DNA of 64,000 nucleotides, from the NCBI GenBank assembly GCA_038207585.1, contig JBBQZP010000016.1, positions 25,388 to 89,387 on the forward strand, given 5' to 3'. The notes below the pieces were generated by a model. That model was not told the DNA's origin. It did not search any database and saw only the letters and a list, made by a program, of their open reading frames with translations. Positions 8,426 through 16,822 of the stretch are shown in pieces; position 1 is the first letter of the stretch, and every line of letters starts with the position of its first letter. A program made the translations under genes and the position numbers. Origin of the DNA: JBBQZP01 sp038207585. Its GTDB lineage: Bacteria > Pseudomonadota > Alphaproteobacteria > Rhodobacterales > Rhodobacteraceae.

Positions 8426-9329
8426 GCGGGTTCTTGCCCCCCGTGCTTGCGCGCACATAGACCAGCAGGGCGGCCATCACGATCACCAGCAGCAGCATCG
8501 ACAGCGCCGCCCCAAGCGGCCAGTTGCGCCCCTGACCGAACTGCAATTCAATGAAATTGCCGATCATCATGTTCTTGCCGCCGCCAAGGATGCGCGGCGT
8601 GACGTATGCGCCCAAAGCGGGCACAAAGACCAGAATGGACCCCGCTACGATGCCGGGCCGCACGATCGGAATGATCACCTTTCTAAGCAGGGCCATGCGG
8701 CTGGCGTAAAGATCATAGCCCGCCTCCAGAAGCCGCATGTCGAAGCGGTCGATGGCGGCGAACAAGGGCAGCACCATCAGCGGCAGATAGACATAAGTCA
8801 TCCCCACCAGCACCGCACCGTCAGTATAGATCATCTGGATCGGGGTCGCGATGATGCCCAGTTTCAGCATAATCGTGTTCAGCAATCCCTCGGCCCGGAT
8901 GATCTCGTTGATCGCAAGGGTGCGGATCAGAAGGTTGGTCCAGAATGGAATGGTGATCAGAAAAAGCCACATCGCGCGCTGCCGGGGTGGGCGGGTGGCG
9001 ATGAACCACGCGGTGGGAAACCCCACGACAAAGGTGATCAGCGTGGTCAGCAGCGACAGTTTCACCGACCGCCAGAAGATCGTCAGATGCGCATCGGCCA
9101 GCGCCAGCGTGCCGTCGAATATATCGCGCGAGAACAGGATCCCGACCCATCCATCCCAGCTGAATTTGCCCACCACATTGCCGTAAGTGCCGGGGGTCAG
9201 AAACGAATAGACCAGCACAATCAGCAACGGCCCGGCTGCGGCAAAGGTCAGCACCAAAAGCGCCGGCGCCGACAGCGCCCAGCCGTTGCGGGCATTCTCC
9301 AGCCTGGCCTGATCCTCGCGCGCGCTCAT
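8418..9329 (-). CDS. ABC transporter permease, PotH/PotB-like
   Basis: A 303-residue permease with a cytoplasmic N-terminus, about six membrane segments and the EAA loop YDLYASRMALLRKVIIPIV. It follows the ATPase gene by 6 bases and overlaps the next permease. Its family partner role is the first channel subunit in spermidine/putrescine ABC importers. Confidence 0.92.
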   Translation of the reverse strand: MSAREDQARLENARNGWALSAPALLVLTFAAAGPLLIVLVYSFLTPGTYGNVVGKFSWDGWVGILFSRDIFDGTLALADAHLTIFWRSVKLSLLTTLITFVVGFPTAWFIATRPPRQRAMWLFLITIPFWTNLLIRTLAINEIIRAEGLLNTIMLKLGIIATPIQMIYTDGAVLVGMTYVYLPLMVLPLFAAIDRFDMRLLEAGYDLYASRMALLRKVIIPIVRPGIVAGSILVFVPALGAYVTPRILGGGKNMMIGNFIELQFGQGRNWPLGAALSMLLLVIVMAALLVYVRASTGGKNPHG

Positions 9330-9335
9330 CCGCCG

Positions 9336-10403
9336 TCAGTCCCCCAGAACCTGTGCGGCACCGTCCGCAATGCGCAGACCGACCTTTGCACCTTTGACCA
9401 GCCCCGCGTCGCCCGAGGCGGGGCTTTGCAGGCGGGCAACGATCTCGGTGCCGTCGTCCAGATGCAGATGGCAATGCGTGTCGGTGCCGAAGTAGACCCA
9501 GCTTTCAATGGTGGCGGACAAGGTGCCCGCCTCATACGCCGGGGTCAGGCGCAGTTGTTCGGGGCGCATTGTCACGGTCACGGCACCGGACCGCCCGTCA
9601 ATGCCACCCGCCGTGATCTTGTCACCCGACGACAGGGTGACGACCCCGCCCTGCACGGTGGCAGGCAGAAAGTTCGTCTCGCCGATGAAGCTCGCGACAA
9701 AGCGGTTCACGGGCCGGGTATAGATATCGACAGGACCGCCAATCTGCTGGATTTTACCCGATTGCATGACGCCGATGCGGTCCGACATGGTCAGCGCTTC
9801 TTCCTGATCATGGGTCACGAAAATAAAGGTGATGCCGGTTTCCGTTTGCAGGCGTTTGAGTTCGACCTGCATTTCCTTGCGCAGCTTCAGGTCCAGCGCC
9901 GACAACGGCTCGTCCAGCAGCAGAACCTTGGGCTGCGGGGCAAGGGCGCGGGCCAGTGCCACGCGCTGTTGCTGGCCGCCCGAAAGCTGGCTGGTCTTGC
10001 GGCCCGCCATCGTCTCCAGCTTGACCAGTGCGAGCATCTTTTCCGTGGTGGCAGATACCTCGGCGCGGGGTTTGCCCTGCATTTCCAGACCAAAGCCGAT
10101 GTTCTGCGCCACCGTCAGATGCGGAAACAGCGCATAGCTTTGAAACACCGTGTTGACCGGGCGCTTGTTCGGGGCAAGGTCCGTGATGTCCTGCCCGTCC
10201 AACAGGATGTGGCCCGAGGTCGGCATCTCGAACCCCGCAATCAGGCGCAAAAGGGTCGTCTTGCCGCAGCCCGAGGGGCCAAGCAGCGTGAAGAATTCGC
10301 CCTTTCTGATCTGCACAGACACATCGTCAAGCGCGCGGACAGCGCTTGCCCCCTGACCGAAGGCCTTGACAGCATTTCGGGCCTCGACAGAAAAATCGCT
10401 CAC
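9336..10403 (-). CDS. ABC transporter ATP-binding protein, PotA/PotG-like
   Basis: A 355-residue ATPase. Walker A is GPSGCGKTT (about residues 38-46), the ABC signature is LSGGQQQRVALARAL, Walker B is LLLDEPLSALD, and the H-loop is FVTHDQEEALTM. A C-terminal TOBE domain follows from about residue 280. It energises import through the two permeases encoded directly downstream. It is the first transporter gene of the block, 69 bases downstream of a second amidase gene. Confidence 0.93.
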   Translation of the reverse strand: MSDFSVEARNAVKAFGQGASAVRALDDVSVQIRKGEFFTLLGPSGCGKTTLLRLIAGFEMPTSGHILLDGQDITDLAPNKRPVNTVFQSYALFPHLTVAQNIGFGLEMQGKPRAEVSATTEKMLALVKLETMAGRKTSQLSGGQQQRVALARALAPQPKVLLLDEPLSALDLKLRKEMQVELKRLQTETGITFIFVTHDQEEALTMSDRIGVMQSGKIQQIGGPVDIYTRPVNRFVASFIGETNFLPATVQGGVVTLSSGDKITAGGIDGRSGAVTVTMRPEQLRLTPAYEAGTLSATIESWVYFGTDTHCHLHLDDGTEIVARLQSPASGDAGLVKGAKVGLRIADGAAQVLGD

Positions 10404-10472
10404 CGGGTTTGCCTGTGTTTTGGGCGGATCATTTGATCAAGTTTTCAGGGATGGCCCAAAATAGCAAGCCGT

Positions 10473-11915
10473 TTACCCAAGCTTGGTTGGTTTGTGAGCG
10501 ATCCACGGGGCCGCACGCTCCAGTTCTGCACATAAAGCGAGCAGCTCTTCATCCGCACCAAAGCGTGCCGCGATATGCACGCCGACCGGCAATCCGCCTG
10601 CGGTTGTGTGCAGCGGCAAAGACGCAGCAGGCTGACCCGAGGCGTTGAAGACGGCGCAGAACGGCGAATAGGCGAAAATACCCTGCGGCCCCATGCGGTA
10701 GGCGACGTAATCTTCGGTGTCGTGGTTGAAGCGCCCGATTTTGGCGGGGGGTTCGGCAAGGGTGGCCGACAGCAGGATGTCGGGGCCGGTGTCGGGGTGC
10801 AGATATTCGGCCATCTCACGGCCAAAGGCGTGGATCTTGCCCACCGCCTCCAGATAGCGCGTCGGATGCAGGGTCTGCGCATGGGCATGTGCGCCGCGCC
10901 CAACGCCTTCGACCAGATCGGGGGAAAGGCGGCGGCCCTTCAGCCCCTGGTCGATGGATAGGGCAGTGCCGATGGCAACAATATCGGTCCACGCGCGCAT
11001 CATGCCAAGGATGTCAGCGTCCGGGCGGCCGGGTTCGACATGGTGGCCCATATCTTCCAGCAATTTCGCGGTGTTCAGCACCGCCGCGCGGCAGTTGTGG
11101 TCTATCGCCTCGCTGGTGAAAGTGGTGTCGCAGACAGCCACGCGCAGGCGGCGCGGCGGACGGCTGATTGCGTCGGCATGGCTGCGCAAAAGGGCAGGGG
11201 CGTGATAGGGCGCGCCAAGGTCCGCGCCCGAGCAGGCATCCAGCATCAAGGCCGTATCGCGCACCGACCATGTCAGGAAACCGTCAATCGCCATCCCCGC
11301 CCAGCCTTCGCCCGCGAACGGCCCGTCGGGCAGGCGCGCACGGGTGGGTTTGAAGCCGAAAAGCCCGCAGCTTGACGCGGGTATCCGCACCGACCCGCCA
11401 CCGTCTGATCCATGCGCAAAGGGCACGATCCCGGCGGCCACTGCCGCCCCCGACCCGCCCGACGATCCGCCCGGCGTGTGGTCAAGGTTCCACGGATTGC
11501 GCGTCGGCCCACCGTACACGGCACTTTCCGTCGCGGCTCCGATACCGCCCTCGGGCGAGGTTGTGCGACCGAACGTCACCACTCCTGTCGCCGAAATGCG
11601 GTCAAAGATTGCCGAATTGCGGTTGTACCTTGTGTCCGCAAACAGCCGCGATCCGTTGTGCGACGGAAAGTCGATCGCCTCGCAGCCCAGATCCTTGATC
11701 AGGAACGGCACGCCCCGGAATGGCCCGTGCGGCAGGCCCTGCGCAATGGCGCGGCGGGCGGCGTCTTCCTGCACGAGCACCACCGCATTGAGCGCGGGGT
11801 TCAGCGCCGCGACTCCAGCAAGGGCCGTGTCAAGCAGTTCGGTCGGGCTGACCTCGCGCGCGGCGACACGGGCCGCAAGGTGGGTGGCATCGGTGCAATC
11901 ATATGCGGCAAGCAT
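10473..11915 (-). CDS. Amidase signature family protein
   Basis: A 480-residue amidase with the canonical signature: Lys in PFLIKDLGCEA, then TPGGSSGGSGAAVAAGIVPF and AHGSDGGGSVRIPAS. It is a different subgroup from the amidase at the other end of the transporter block, judging by the signature motifs. It is probably a cytoplasmic amide hydrolase. Together with the transporter it forms an amidase-ABC-amidase arrangement, all on the minus strand. The substrate is not predictable. Confidence 0.91.
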   Translation of the reverse strand: MLAAYDCTDATHLAARVAAREVSPTELLDTALAGVAALNPALNAVVLVQEDAARRAIAQGLPHGPFRGVPFLIKDLGCEAIDFPSHNGSRLFADTRYNRNSAIFDRISATGVVTFGRTTSPEGGIGAATESAVYGGPTRNPWNLDHTPGGSSGGSGAAVAAGIVPFAHGSDGGGSVRIPASSCGLFGFKPTRARLPDGPFAGEGWAGMAIDGFLTWSVRDTALMLDACSGADLGAPYHAPALLRSHADAISRPPRRLRVAVCDTTFTSEAIDHNCRAAVLNTAKLLEDMGHHVEPGRPDADILGMMRAWTDIVAIGTALSIDQGLKGRRLSPDLVEGVGRGAHAHAQTLHPTRYLEAVGKIHAFGREMAEYLHPDTGPDILLSATLAEPPAKIGRFNHDTEDYVAYRMGPQGIFAYSPFCAVFNASGQPAASLPLHTTAGGLPVGVHIAARFGADEELLALCAELERAAPWIAHKPTKLG

Positions 11916-12004
11916 GGCGGCGTCCTTGATCCTGATCTTGTCATGCTGCGGCGGCGCCGGGGCCGCGTCCAGCCCGAAAACGCGCGGGCAGGTGCAAACC
12001 TGCG

Positions 12005-13627
12005 TCAGACGGCGTGGCGCGGGCGCAAATGCCGTGTCAGTTCCGCTGCCATCACATCAGGACGCAGCGGTTTGACCAGATAGCCATCCAGCCCGCTTTG
12101 CATGTAGAGGCGGCGCTGATCCTCCATCGTGTCGGCGGTCACGGCGATGACGGGCAGGCTTGCTGCCGGGCCGGGCAGGGCGCGAAGACAGCGCATCACC
12201 TCGACCCCGTTCATGTCGGGCATGTTCATGTCCAACAACACGATATCGGGCAGCGTGCCGCGCAACATCGCAAGGGCCGTGGCCCCTGAGGCGGCTTCCA
12301 GCACGTCGGCGCCAAGCGCTGTCAGATAGCCCGACGCGACCATCCGGTTGGTCGCGATATCATCCACCACCAGCACCAGCCGCCCGGCCAGCGGGCGGTC
12401 CGGACCCAGCGGCGCGATGGTCATTTCTGTATCAGCCAGCGGCAGGGTAAGCACGAAACATGCCCCGCCACCGTGCGCCTGCCACTCGGCGTGGCCCAAC
12501 TCGCCGGGGAAAACCAGCATCAGATCGCCGCCCATCTTGCGCGCCAGCCCCCGGCTGATCGACAGACCGATGCCGCGCCCGGCAAGGTTCATCTCGGCCG
12601 ACCGGCCAAAGGGTTCGAACACCGCATCGCGCTGGTCCTGCGGCACGCCGCGCCCGCTGTCGGCAACGGTCACCCGCAACTGCGGCGTTGCGCCGGCCAT
12701 GTCGCGTTCGACCAGCACGCGGATGCCGCCCTGCGCTGTATGCCTGACGGCGTTTGACATCAGGTTTGACACGCATTGCCGCACCCGCTGAGGATCAAGC
12801 ATGGCGCGTGCCGGCAGCCCGTCCGACATGTCGAGCCGCAACTCCAGCCCCGCAAGCTCGATGCTGGGGCGGAACAAATCGACAGTGCTGCGTAATTCCG
12901 CAATCGGGTCGACCGGGCGCGGGCGCACCGGCATCTGGCCTTCCTGAAGCACCGTAAGATCCAGAATGTCATCCAGCATGGTGCTAAGACCCTCGGCCGA
13001 GGCGATCAGCACCGACAGGCGTTCACGCCCGACCGCATCGGTGCTGCGTGCCAGTTCGGCATGGCCCATTCCGAGAATTGCGTTCAGGGGTGTGCGCAAT
13101 TCGTGACTCATCTGGGTCAGAAAGCGCCCCTTGGAGGTATTGGCCTCTTGCGCTTCGGCCTGGCGCTCGGCGGTGGTCGCGTGCAGCCGATGCGTTGTGA
13201 TCATCGCGCCGATCCCGTAGGCAAGCCCGCCGATCGCAGCCAGAGTTGTGCCAATGAATGCCGTCCATTGCCCGCCCGGCAGCCACAAAAGCGCGTTGCT
13301 TCCAAAGATCATCGTGGCGCTGGCCGCAAATCCGGTCAGTCCCACGCGCAGATGAATGGACCGCATCGTCGCAAGGTGGATCATAGCACACGAGACGACG
13401 CCAACCGCAAAGGCTTTGGCGAACGGATCATCCAGCTGCCAGATCAGCGCCGGGGGCACCAGAAACGTCGCCTCAAGCACAAAGACAAGGGCCAGCATGA
13501 TCCTGTAGCGCCAGGGTTGCCGCGATGGGACAACCGTTCCCAGAAGATGCTGGTTGCCAAGATCCGCTGCGAAGTTCAGCAGGGCAAACGGCACCACAAC
13601 CGCCACCGGCAGATAAAGCAGCGCCAT
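12005..13627 (-). CDS. Hybrid sensor histidine kinase with receiver domain
   Basis: A 540-residue membrane kinase. Residues 1-150 hold about five hydrophobic segments. A HisKA domain follows with the phosphoacceptor His175 in MSHELRTPLN, then an HATPase domain with an N-box (NLMSNAVRHT, about 288) and G-box (DSGRGVP, about 323). The C-terminal receiver domain has acidic residues 422-423, phosphoacceptor Asp466 in LLDMNMPDMNG and the conserved Lys in YLVKPL. The ATG at 13627 is preceded in the same frame by GCA and then TAA, and the sequence upstream of that TAA is also protein-like, so the present start may be secondary. The signal sensed is unknown. Confidence 0.88.
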   Translation of the reverse strand: MALLYLPVAVVVPFALLNFAADLGNQHLLGTVVPSRQPWRYRIMLALVFVLEATFLVPPALIWQLDDPFAKAFAVGVVSCAMIHLATMRSIHLRVGLTGFAASATMIFGSNALLWLPGGQWTAFIGTTLAAIGGLAYGIGAMITTHRLHATTAERQAEAQEANTSKGRFLTQMSHELRTPLNAILGMGHAELARSTDAVGRERLSVLIASAEGLSTMLDDILDLTVLQEGQMPVRPRPVDPIAELRSTVDLFRPSIELAGLELRLDMSDGLPARAMLDPQRVRQCVSNLMSNAVRHTAQGGIRVLVERDMAGATPQLRVTVADSGRGVPQDQRDAVFEPFGRSAEMNLAGRGIGLSISRGLARKMGGDLMLVFPGELGHAEWQAHGGGACFVLTLPLADTEMTIAPLGPDRPLAGRLVLVVDDIATNRMVASGYLTALGADVLEAASGATALAMLRGTLPDIVLLDMNMPDMNGVEVMRCLRALPGPAASLPVIAVTADTMEDQRRLYMQSGLDGYLVKPLRPDVMAAELTRHLRPRHAV

Positions 13628-13630
13628 TGC

Positions 13631-13708
13631 TTAGGCCAGAAGAGTTGAAGCCAGCCGCAGGATGGCATCGGATCGCAACACATCATGCTGACGCCGCAAC
13701 TCGCGCAC
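13631..13708 (-). pseudogene. Possible original N-terminus of the histidine kinase, separated by TAA
   Basis: From GTG 13708 the frame reads VRELRRQHDVLRSDAILRLA followed by STLLA and then TAA (13631-13633), GCA and the kinase ATG. This is in phase with the kinase. The segment resembles a cytoplasmic helix running into the first membrane helix, and the hydrophobic stretch would continue across the stop. It may be a disrupted leader, or the frame may be open by chance. Confidence 0.4.
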
Positions 13709-13779
13709 CGTTGCATCTTCTGTGGTGACGCCGGAACCCGCCTGCGTGATGTCTGGATGTGAAAGGTCGGGCGCTTTGG

Positions 13780-14094
13780 TCAGGGCGAAAGCCTCAAGTC
13801 CTGCCGCAGGCTGCCGTCCGGGTTGTAGATCAGGATGCGATTGTCATCGGTGACGATGGCGAACCAACCCTCGCCCTTGGTCACGGCGATGGCGCGCTCG
13901 CCGCCCGGCAGCGCGATCTGGTCGGGCAGGACCAGTGCTGCCGGTGTTGCAGGCCCCGGTGCAGGCATCCGGGTGACAAGCAGTGCGACGATGGTTATGA
14001 CACCGCCAATCATCGTGAGTGTCAGGATGATCACCAGCGCTTTCAATAGCCGCAGGCTGGGCGGCAGGCGATCTTCGTGCGGAGCCGTGTCCAT
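13780..14094 (-). CDS. DUF6476-like single-pass membrane protein
   Basis: A 104-residue protein with a cytoplasmic N-terminus, one strong membrane helix (ALVIILTLTMIGGVITIVAL, about residues 21-40) and a periplasmic C-terminal part containing IALPGGERAIAVTKGEG and DDNRILIYNPDG. This matches the small DUF6476 proteins found in Rhodobacteraceae. The start at ATG 14094 has a GGAAGGGGG ribosome site inside the opposite gene. Its start codon shares the tetranucleotide CATG with the divergent pseudouridine synthase gene. The function is unknown. Confidence 0.8.
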   Translation of the reverse strand: MDTAPHEDRLPPSLRLLKALVIILTLTMIGGVITIVALLVTRMPAPGPATPAALVLPDQIALPGGERAIAVTKGEGWFAIVTDDNRILIYNPDGSLRQDLRLSP

Positions 14095-15154
14095 GATCCC
14101 CCCTTCCTTTGGCGACGACGATGATGATGCAGGTATCCTGCGGGTGACCATCGGTTTCGCACCACCCGACCGACTTGACAAGGCGCTTGCCCGCGCTGTG
14201 CCGGAAGGTGCGTCATTATCCCGCTCGCGCCTGATGCGGATGATCGCGCAGGGTGACGTGTCGCTGGACGGCGTGGCGGTGACCGACCCCAAGGCTCGTG
14301 TGGCCGAGGGGCAGGACTATCTGCTGCGGTTGGTCGAGGCCGAGGATGCCGCGACCCTGCCCGAGAATATCCCTCTGGATGTTGTGTACGAAGATGCCGA
14401 TCTGATCGTCATCAACAAACCCGTGGGCATGGTCGTGCATCCCGCCCCCGGCAGCTATTCCGGCACTTTGGTCAACGCATTGCTGCACCATTGCGGTGAT
14501 ACCCTGTCGGGCGTCGGCGGTGTGAAACGCCCCGGCATCGTTCACCGGATCGACAAGGATACCTCGGGCCTGCTGGTCGTCGCCAAATCCGACCGCGCGC
14601 ATCACGGGTTGGCGGCTCAGTTCGAGGCGCATACGGTCAACCGCCACTACATCGCCATCGTCCACGGTGCGCCGGATGCCGCCGACCCCCGCCTGCGCGG
14701 CATCCGCGGGGTGACGTTCGAGCCCGGCGGGATTGTCCGCATCGCCACCAACCTTGCCCGCCACAAGACCGACCGTCAGCGTCAGGCGGTGCTGTTCGAG
14801 AACGGTCGGCATGCCGTGACGCGGGTGCGGGTGCTGGAGATGTTCGGCACGCCGCCCGTCGCGGCACTGGTCGAATGCTGGCTGGAAACCGGCCGCACCC
14901 ACCAGATCCGCGTCCACATGTCCCATGCAGGTCATGCGCTGATTGGCGATCAGACTTACGGCGGCCGCCGCAAGGTCGCCCCGAAAGCCGCCGGGGTGCT
15001 GGCGGCAGAAGCCGCCGCAAGCTTCCCGCGCCAGGCGCTCCACGCCGCATCGCTGGGCTTTGTGCACCCGGTCAGCGGCGTGGCGATGCTGTTCGAAGCC
15101 GCACTGCCGGGGGATATGGCGGGGCTGGCGGGGGTGCTGCGGGCGGGGGGGTGA
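14093..15154 (+). CDS. RluA family pseudouridine synthase (RluD/RluC-like)
   Basis: A 353-residue tRNA/rRNA uridine isomerase. An N-terminal S4 RNA-binding domain (PPDRLDKALARAVPE to about residue 80) precedes the catalytic domain, with the invariant Asp in HRIDKDTSGLLVVAKS. Downstream motifs LETGRTHQIRVHM and IGDQTYGG are typical. It modifies uridines in large-subunit rRNA or tRNA. The start at ATG 14093 has CGGAG upstream and overlaps the divergent DUF6476 start in one CATG. Confidence 0.92.
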   Translation: MIPPSFGDDDDDAGILRVTIGFAPPDRLDKALARAVPEGASLSRSRLMRMIAQGDVSLDGVAVTDPKARVAEGQDYLLRLVEAEDAATLPENIPLDVVYEDADLIVINKPVGMVVHPAPGSYSGTLVNALLHHCGDTLSGVGGVKRPGIVHRIDKDTSGLLVVAKSDRAHHGLAAQFEAHTVNRHYIAIVHGAPDAADPRLRGIRGVTFEPGGIVRIATNLARHKTDRQRQAVLFENGRHAVTRVRVLEMFGTPPVAALVECWLETGRTHQIRVHMSHAGHALIGDQTYGGRRKVAPKAAGVLAAEAAASFPRQALHAASLGFVHPVSGVAMLFEAALPGDMAGLAGVLRAGG

Positions 15155-15475
15155 TTGCGTTCTTCGGGTCCGCCCGACCACGAACCCCATTCCCCTTGCT
15201 GTCACAGGGCAGGGCCTGACCGCCAAGTGGGTGCCGCAATGGCTGAGCGGTGTGCTTGATGGTGCAACCTCCCCCCAACTATGAACTGCGCACGGACGCG
15301 GCAAAAGCGCCCGCCCGGGGGGGGCGGTCGGGCGCTGCCCGGCGGCGCTGCGCGCCTTTGTTCCGGGCGGGGTTTTGGGGCAAACATCCGCGCGCAAATC
15401 CGTCAATGTCTTATCCCGCTATGTGCGGGCTGAAACCCATGCTAGCCTGATCCCACCCCCAAGGGAGCACCCCCC
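15155..15475. other. 321-base intergenic region with a hairpin, no gene seen
   Basis: No convincing coding frame is visible between the pseudouridine synthase and the Asp-box protein. An 8-base inverted repeat (AGCGCCCG at 15306-15313, CGGGCGCT at 15329-15336) encloses a G-rich loop and may be a hairpin or weak terminator. The last 20 bases include the AAGGGAG ribosome site of the next gene. I see no clear promoter. Confidence 0.5.
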
Positions 15476-16636
15476 ATGCCCACCCTCACCGTCCTTGTCG
15501 GCACCACCAAAGGTGCGTTCCTGATCCTTGGCGACGCCACCCGCCGGAACTGGGCCGTGAAAGGCCCGTTCTGCAATGGCTGGCCGATCAATCATGTGGT
15601 GGGCGATCCGGCCTCGGGGATGATCTGGGCGGGGGGTGGCGGCGATTTTCATGGCGCGGGGGTCTGGCGGTCTGCCGATGGCGGCGAAAGCTGGGAACTT
15701 GCCCGGCTGACCAAGGGCCAGATGGATGACTGGGCCGCGAATGATGCCGATTTCGCCCGCATGGTGGGTTGGACTGATGCGCCGTTGCCGTTTGATGCGG
15801 AGTTCGAGCAGGTCTGGTCGCTGAGCCATTCTCACGGCACGCTTTACGCAGGAACCAAGCCCGCAAACCTGCTCGCCAGCCAGGACAACGGCCAGACATG
15901 GGCGCGGATTGACGGGCTGACCAACCACCCCTCGGCCCCCGATTGGCATGGCGGGGCGGCGGGGCTGGTGCTGCACACCATTGTACCCGACCCTGCCAAT
16001 GCGCAAAAGCTGTGGGTCGGCATCTCGGCGGCGGGGGTCTTTGCGACCGAGGATGGCGGCCAGACGTGGGATCGCCGCAACCGCCTGTCGAACGCCGAAA
16101 GCTGCACGCACCACGACCACCCCGCCGCACCTCGCGATGGTGAAACCGGGCATTGCGTCCATAACATGATGCGCGCGCCGGGGGATGGCGATGTGCTTTA
16201 CCAGCAAAACCACCACGGCGTGTGGCGATCTGCCGACGGGGGCCGCAGTTGGGACGATATAACCCAAGGTCTGCCCTCGACCTTCGGCTTTCCCATCGCG
16301 GTGCATCCGCGTGATGCGGATACGCTCTGGACGCTGCCTCTGAACGGCGACATGGCGGGACGCTTTCCCCCCGATGCCGCCGCCGCCGTTTGGCGGTCGC
16401 GCGATGGCGGGCAAAGCTGGCAGGCCTGCCGCAATGGCCTGCCGCAGACCAGTTGCTACTTCACCGTGCTGCGCCAGGCGATGGCACGCGACACTCGCGA
16501 AGATGTGGGCGTTTATTTCGGCACCAATAGCGGGTCGGTCTTTGCCAGCACGGATGAGGGCGACACCTGGGCCGAAATCGCGCGACACCTGCCCACGGTT
16601 CTGGCGGTGGAAGTGCTGGACCACGCGCCGCGTTAA
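15476..16636 (+). CDS. Asp-box (BNR) beta-propeller protein, sialidase/VPS10-like fold
   Basis: A 386-residue protein with six Asp-box motifs of the S/T-x-D-x-G-x-T/S-W type: RSADGGESW, ASQDNGQTW, ATEDGGQTW, RSADGGRSW, RSRDGGQSW and ASTDEGDTW. They are spread evenly along the protein, which predicts a six-bladed-type beta-propeller. There is no signal peptide, so it is probably cytoplasmic. Sialidase catalytic residues were not recognised, and similar proteins are usually annotated only as exo-alpha-sialidase-like or glycosyl hydrolase-like. It is a single gene with an AAGGGAG ribosome site upstream. Confidence 0.85.
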   Translation: MPTLTVLVGTTKGAFLILGDATRRNWAVKGPFCNGWPINHVVGDPASGMIWAGGGGDFHGAGVWRSADGGESWELARLTKGQMDDWAANDADFARMVGWTDAPLPFDAEFEQVWSLSHSHGTLYAGTKPANLLASQDNGQTWARIDGLTNHPSAPDWHGGAAGLVLHTIVPDPANAQKLWVGISAAGVFATEDGGQTWDRRNRLSNAESCTHHDHPAAPRDGETGHCVHNMMRAPGDGDVLYQQNHHGVWRSADGGRSWDDITQGLPSTFGFPIAVHPRDADTLWTLPLNGDMAGRFPPDAAAAVWRSRDGGQSWQACRNGLPQTSCYFTVLRQAMARDTREDVGVYFGTNSGSVFASTDEGDTWAEIARHLPTVLAVEVLDHAPR

Positions 16637-16822
16637 GGGTCTGGCCTTTGCACGATTTGGATTTGGCCATGGGCTTGCCGTCCGCCTGCGCCACACCGCC
16701 AAACGCAACCTGTCGGGGTCATGCCCTGAAGGTGCGGTTTTCCATACTGCGGGCAGCAATATAAAAGCATTGCAGATCGCCGCGCATTTGATCACATTCG
16801 TTTGAACACAAGGAGAACCAGC

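Noticed and set aside
8358..10436. Long open frame (692 codons) on the plus strand opposite the ABC transporter genes
   Set aside because: It is antisense to clearly recognised transporter genes, rich in Arg/Gln/His as expected for GC-rich shadow frames, and shows no domain.
15419..16795. 458-codon minus-strand frame opposite the Asp-box protein
   Set aside because: The plus strand carries six perfect Asp-box motifs; the opposite frame has no recognisable features.
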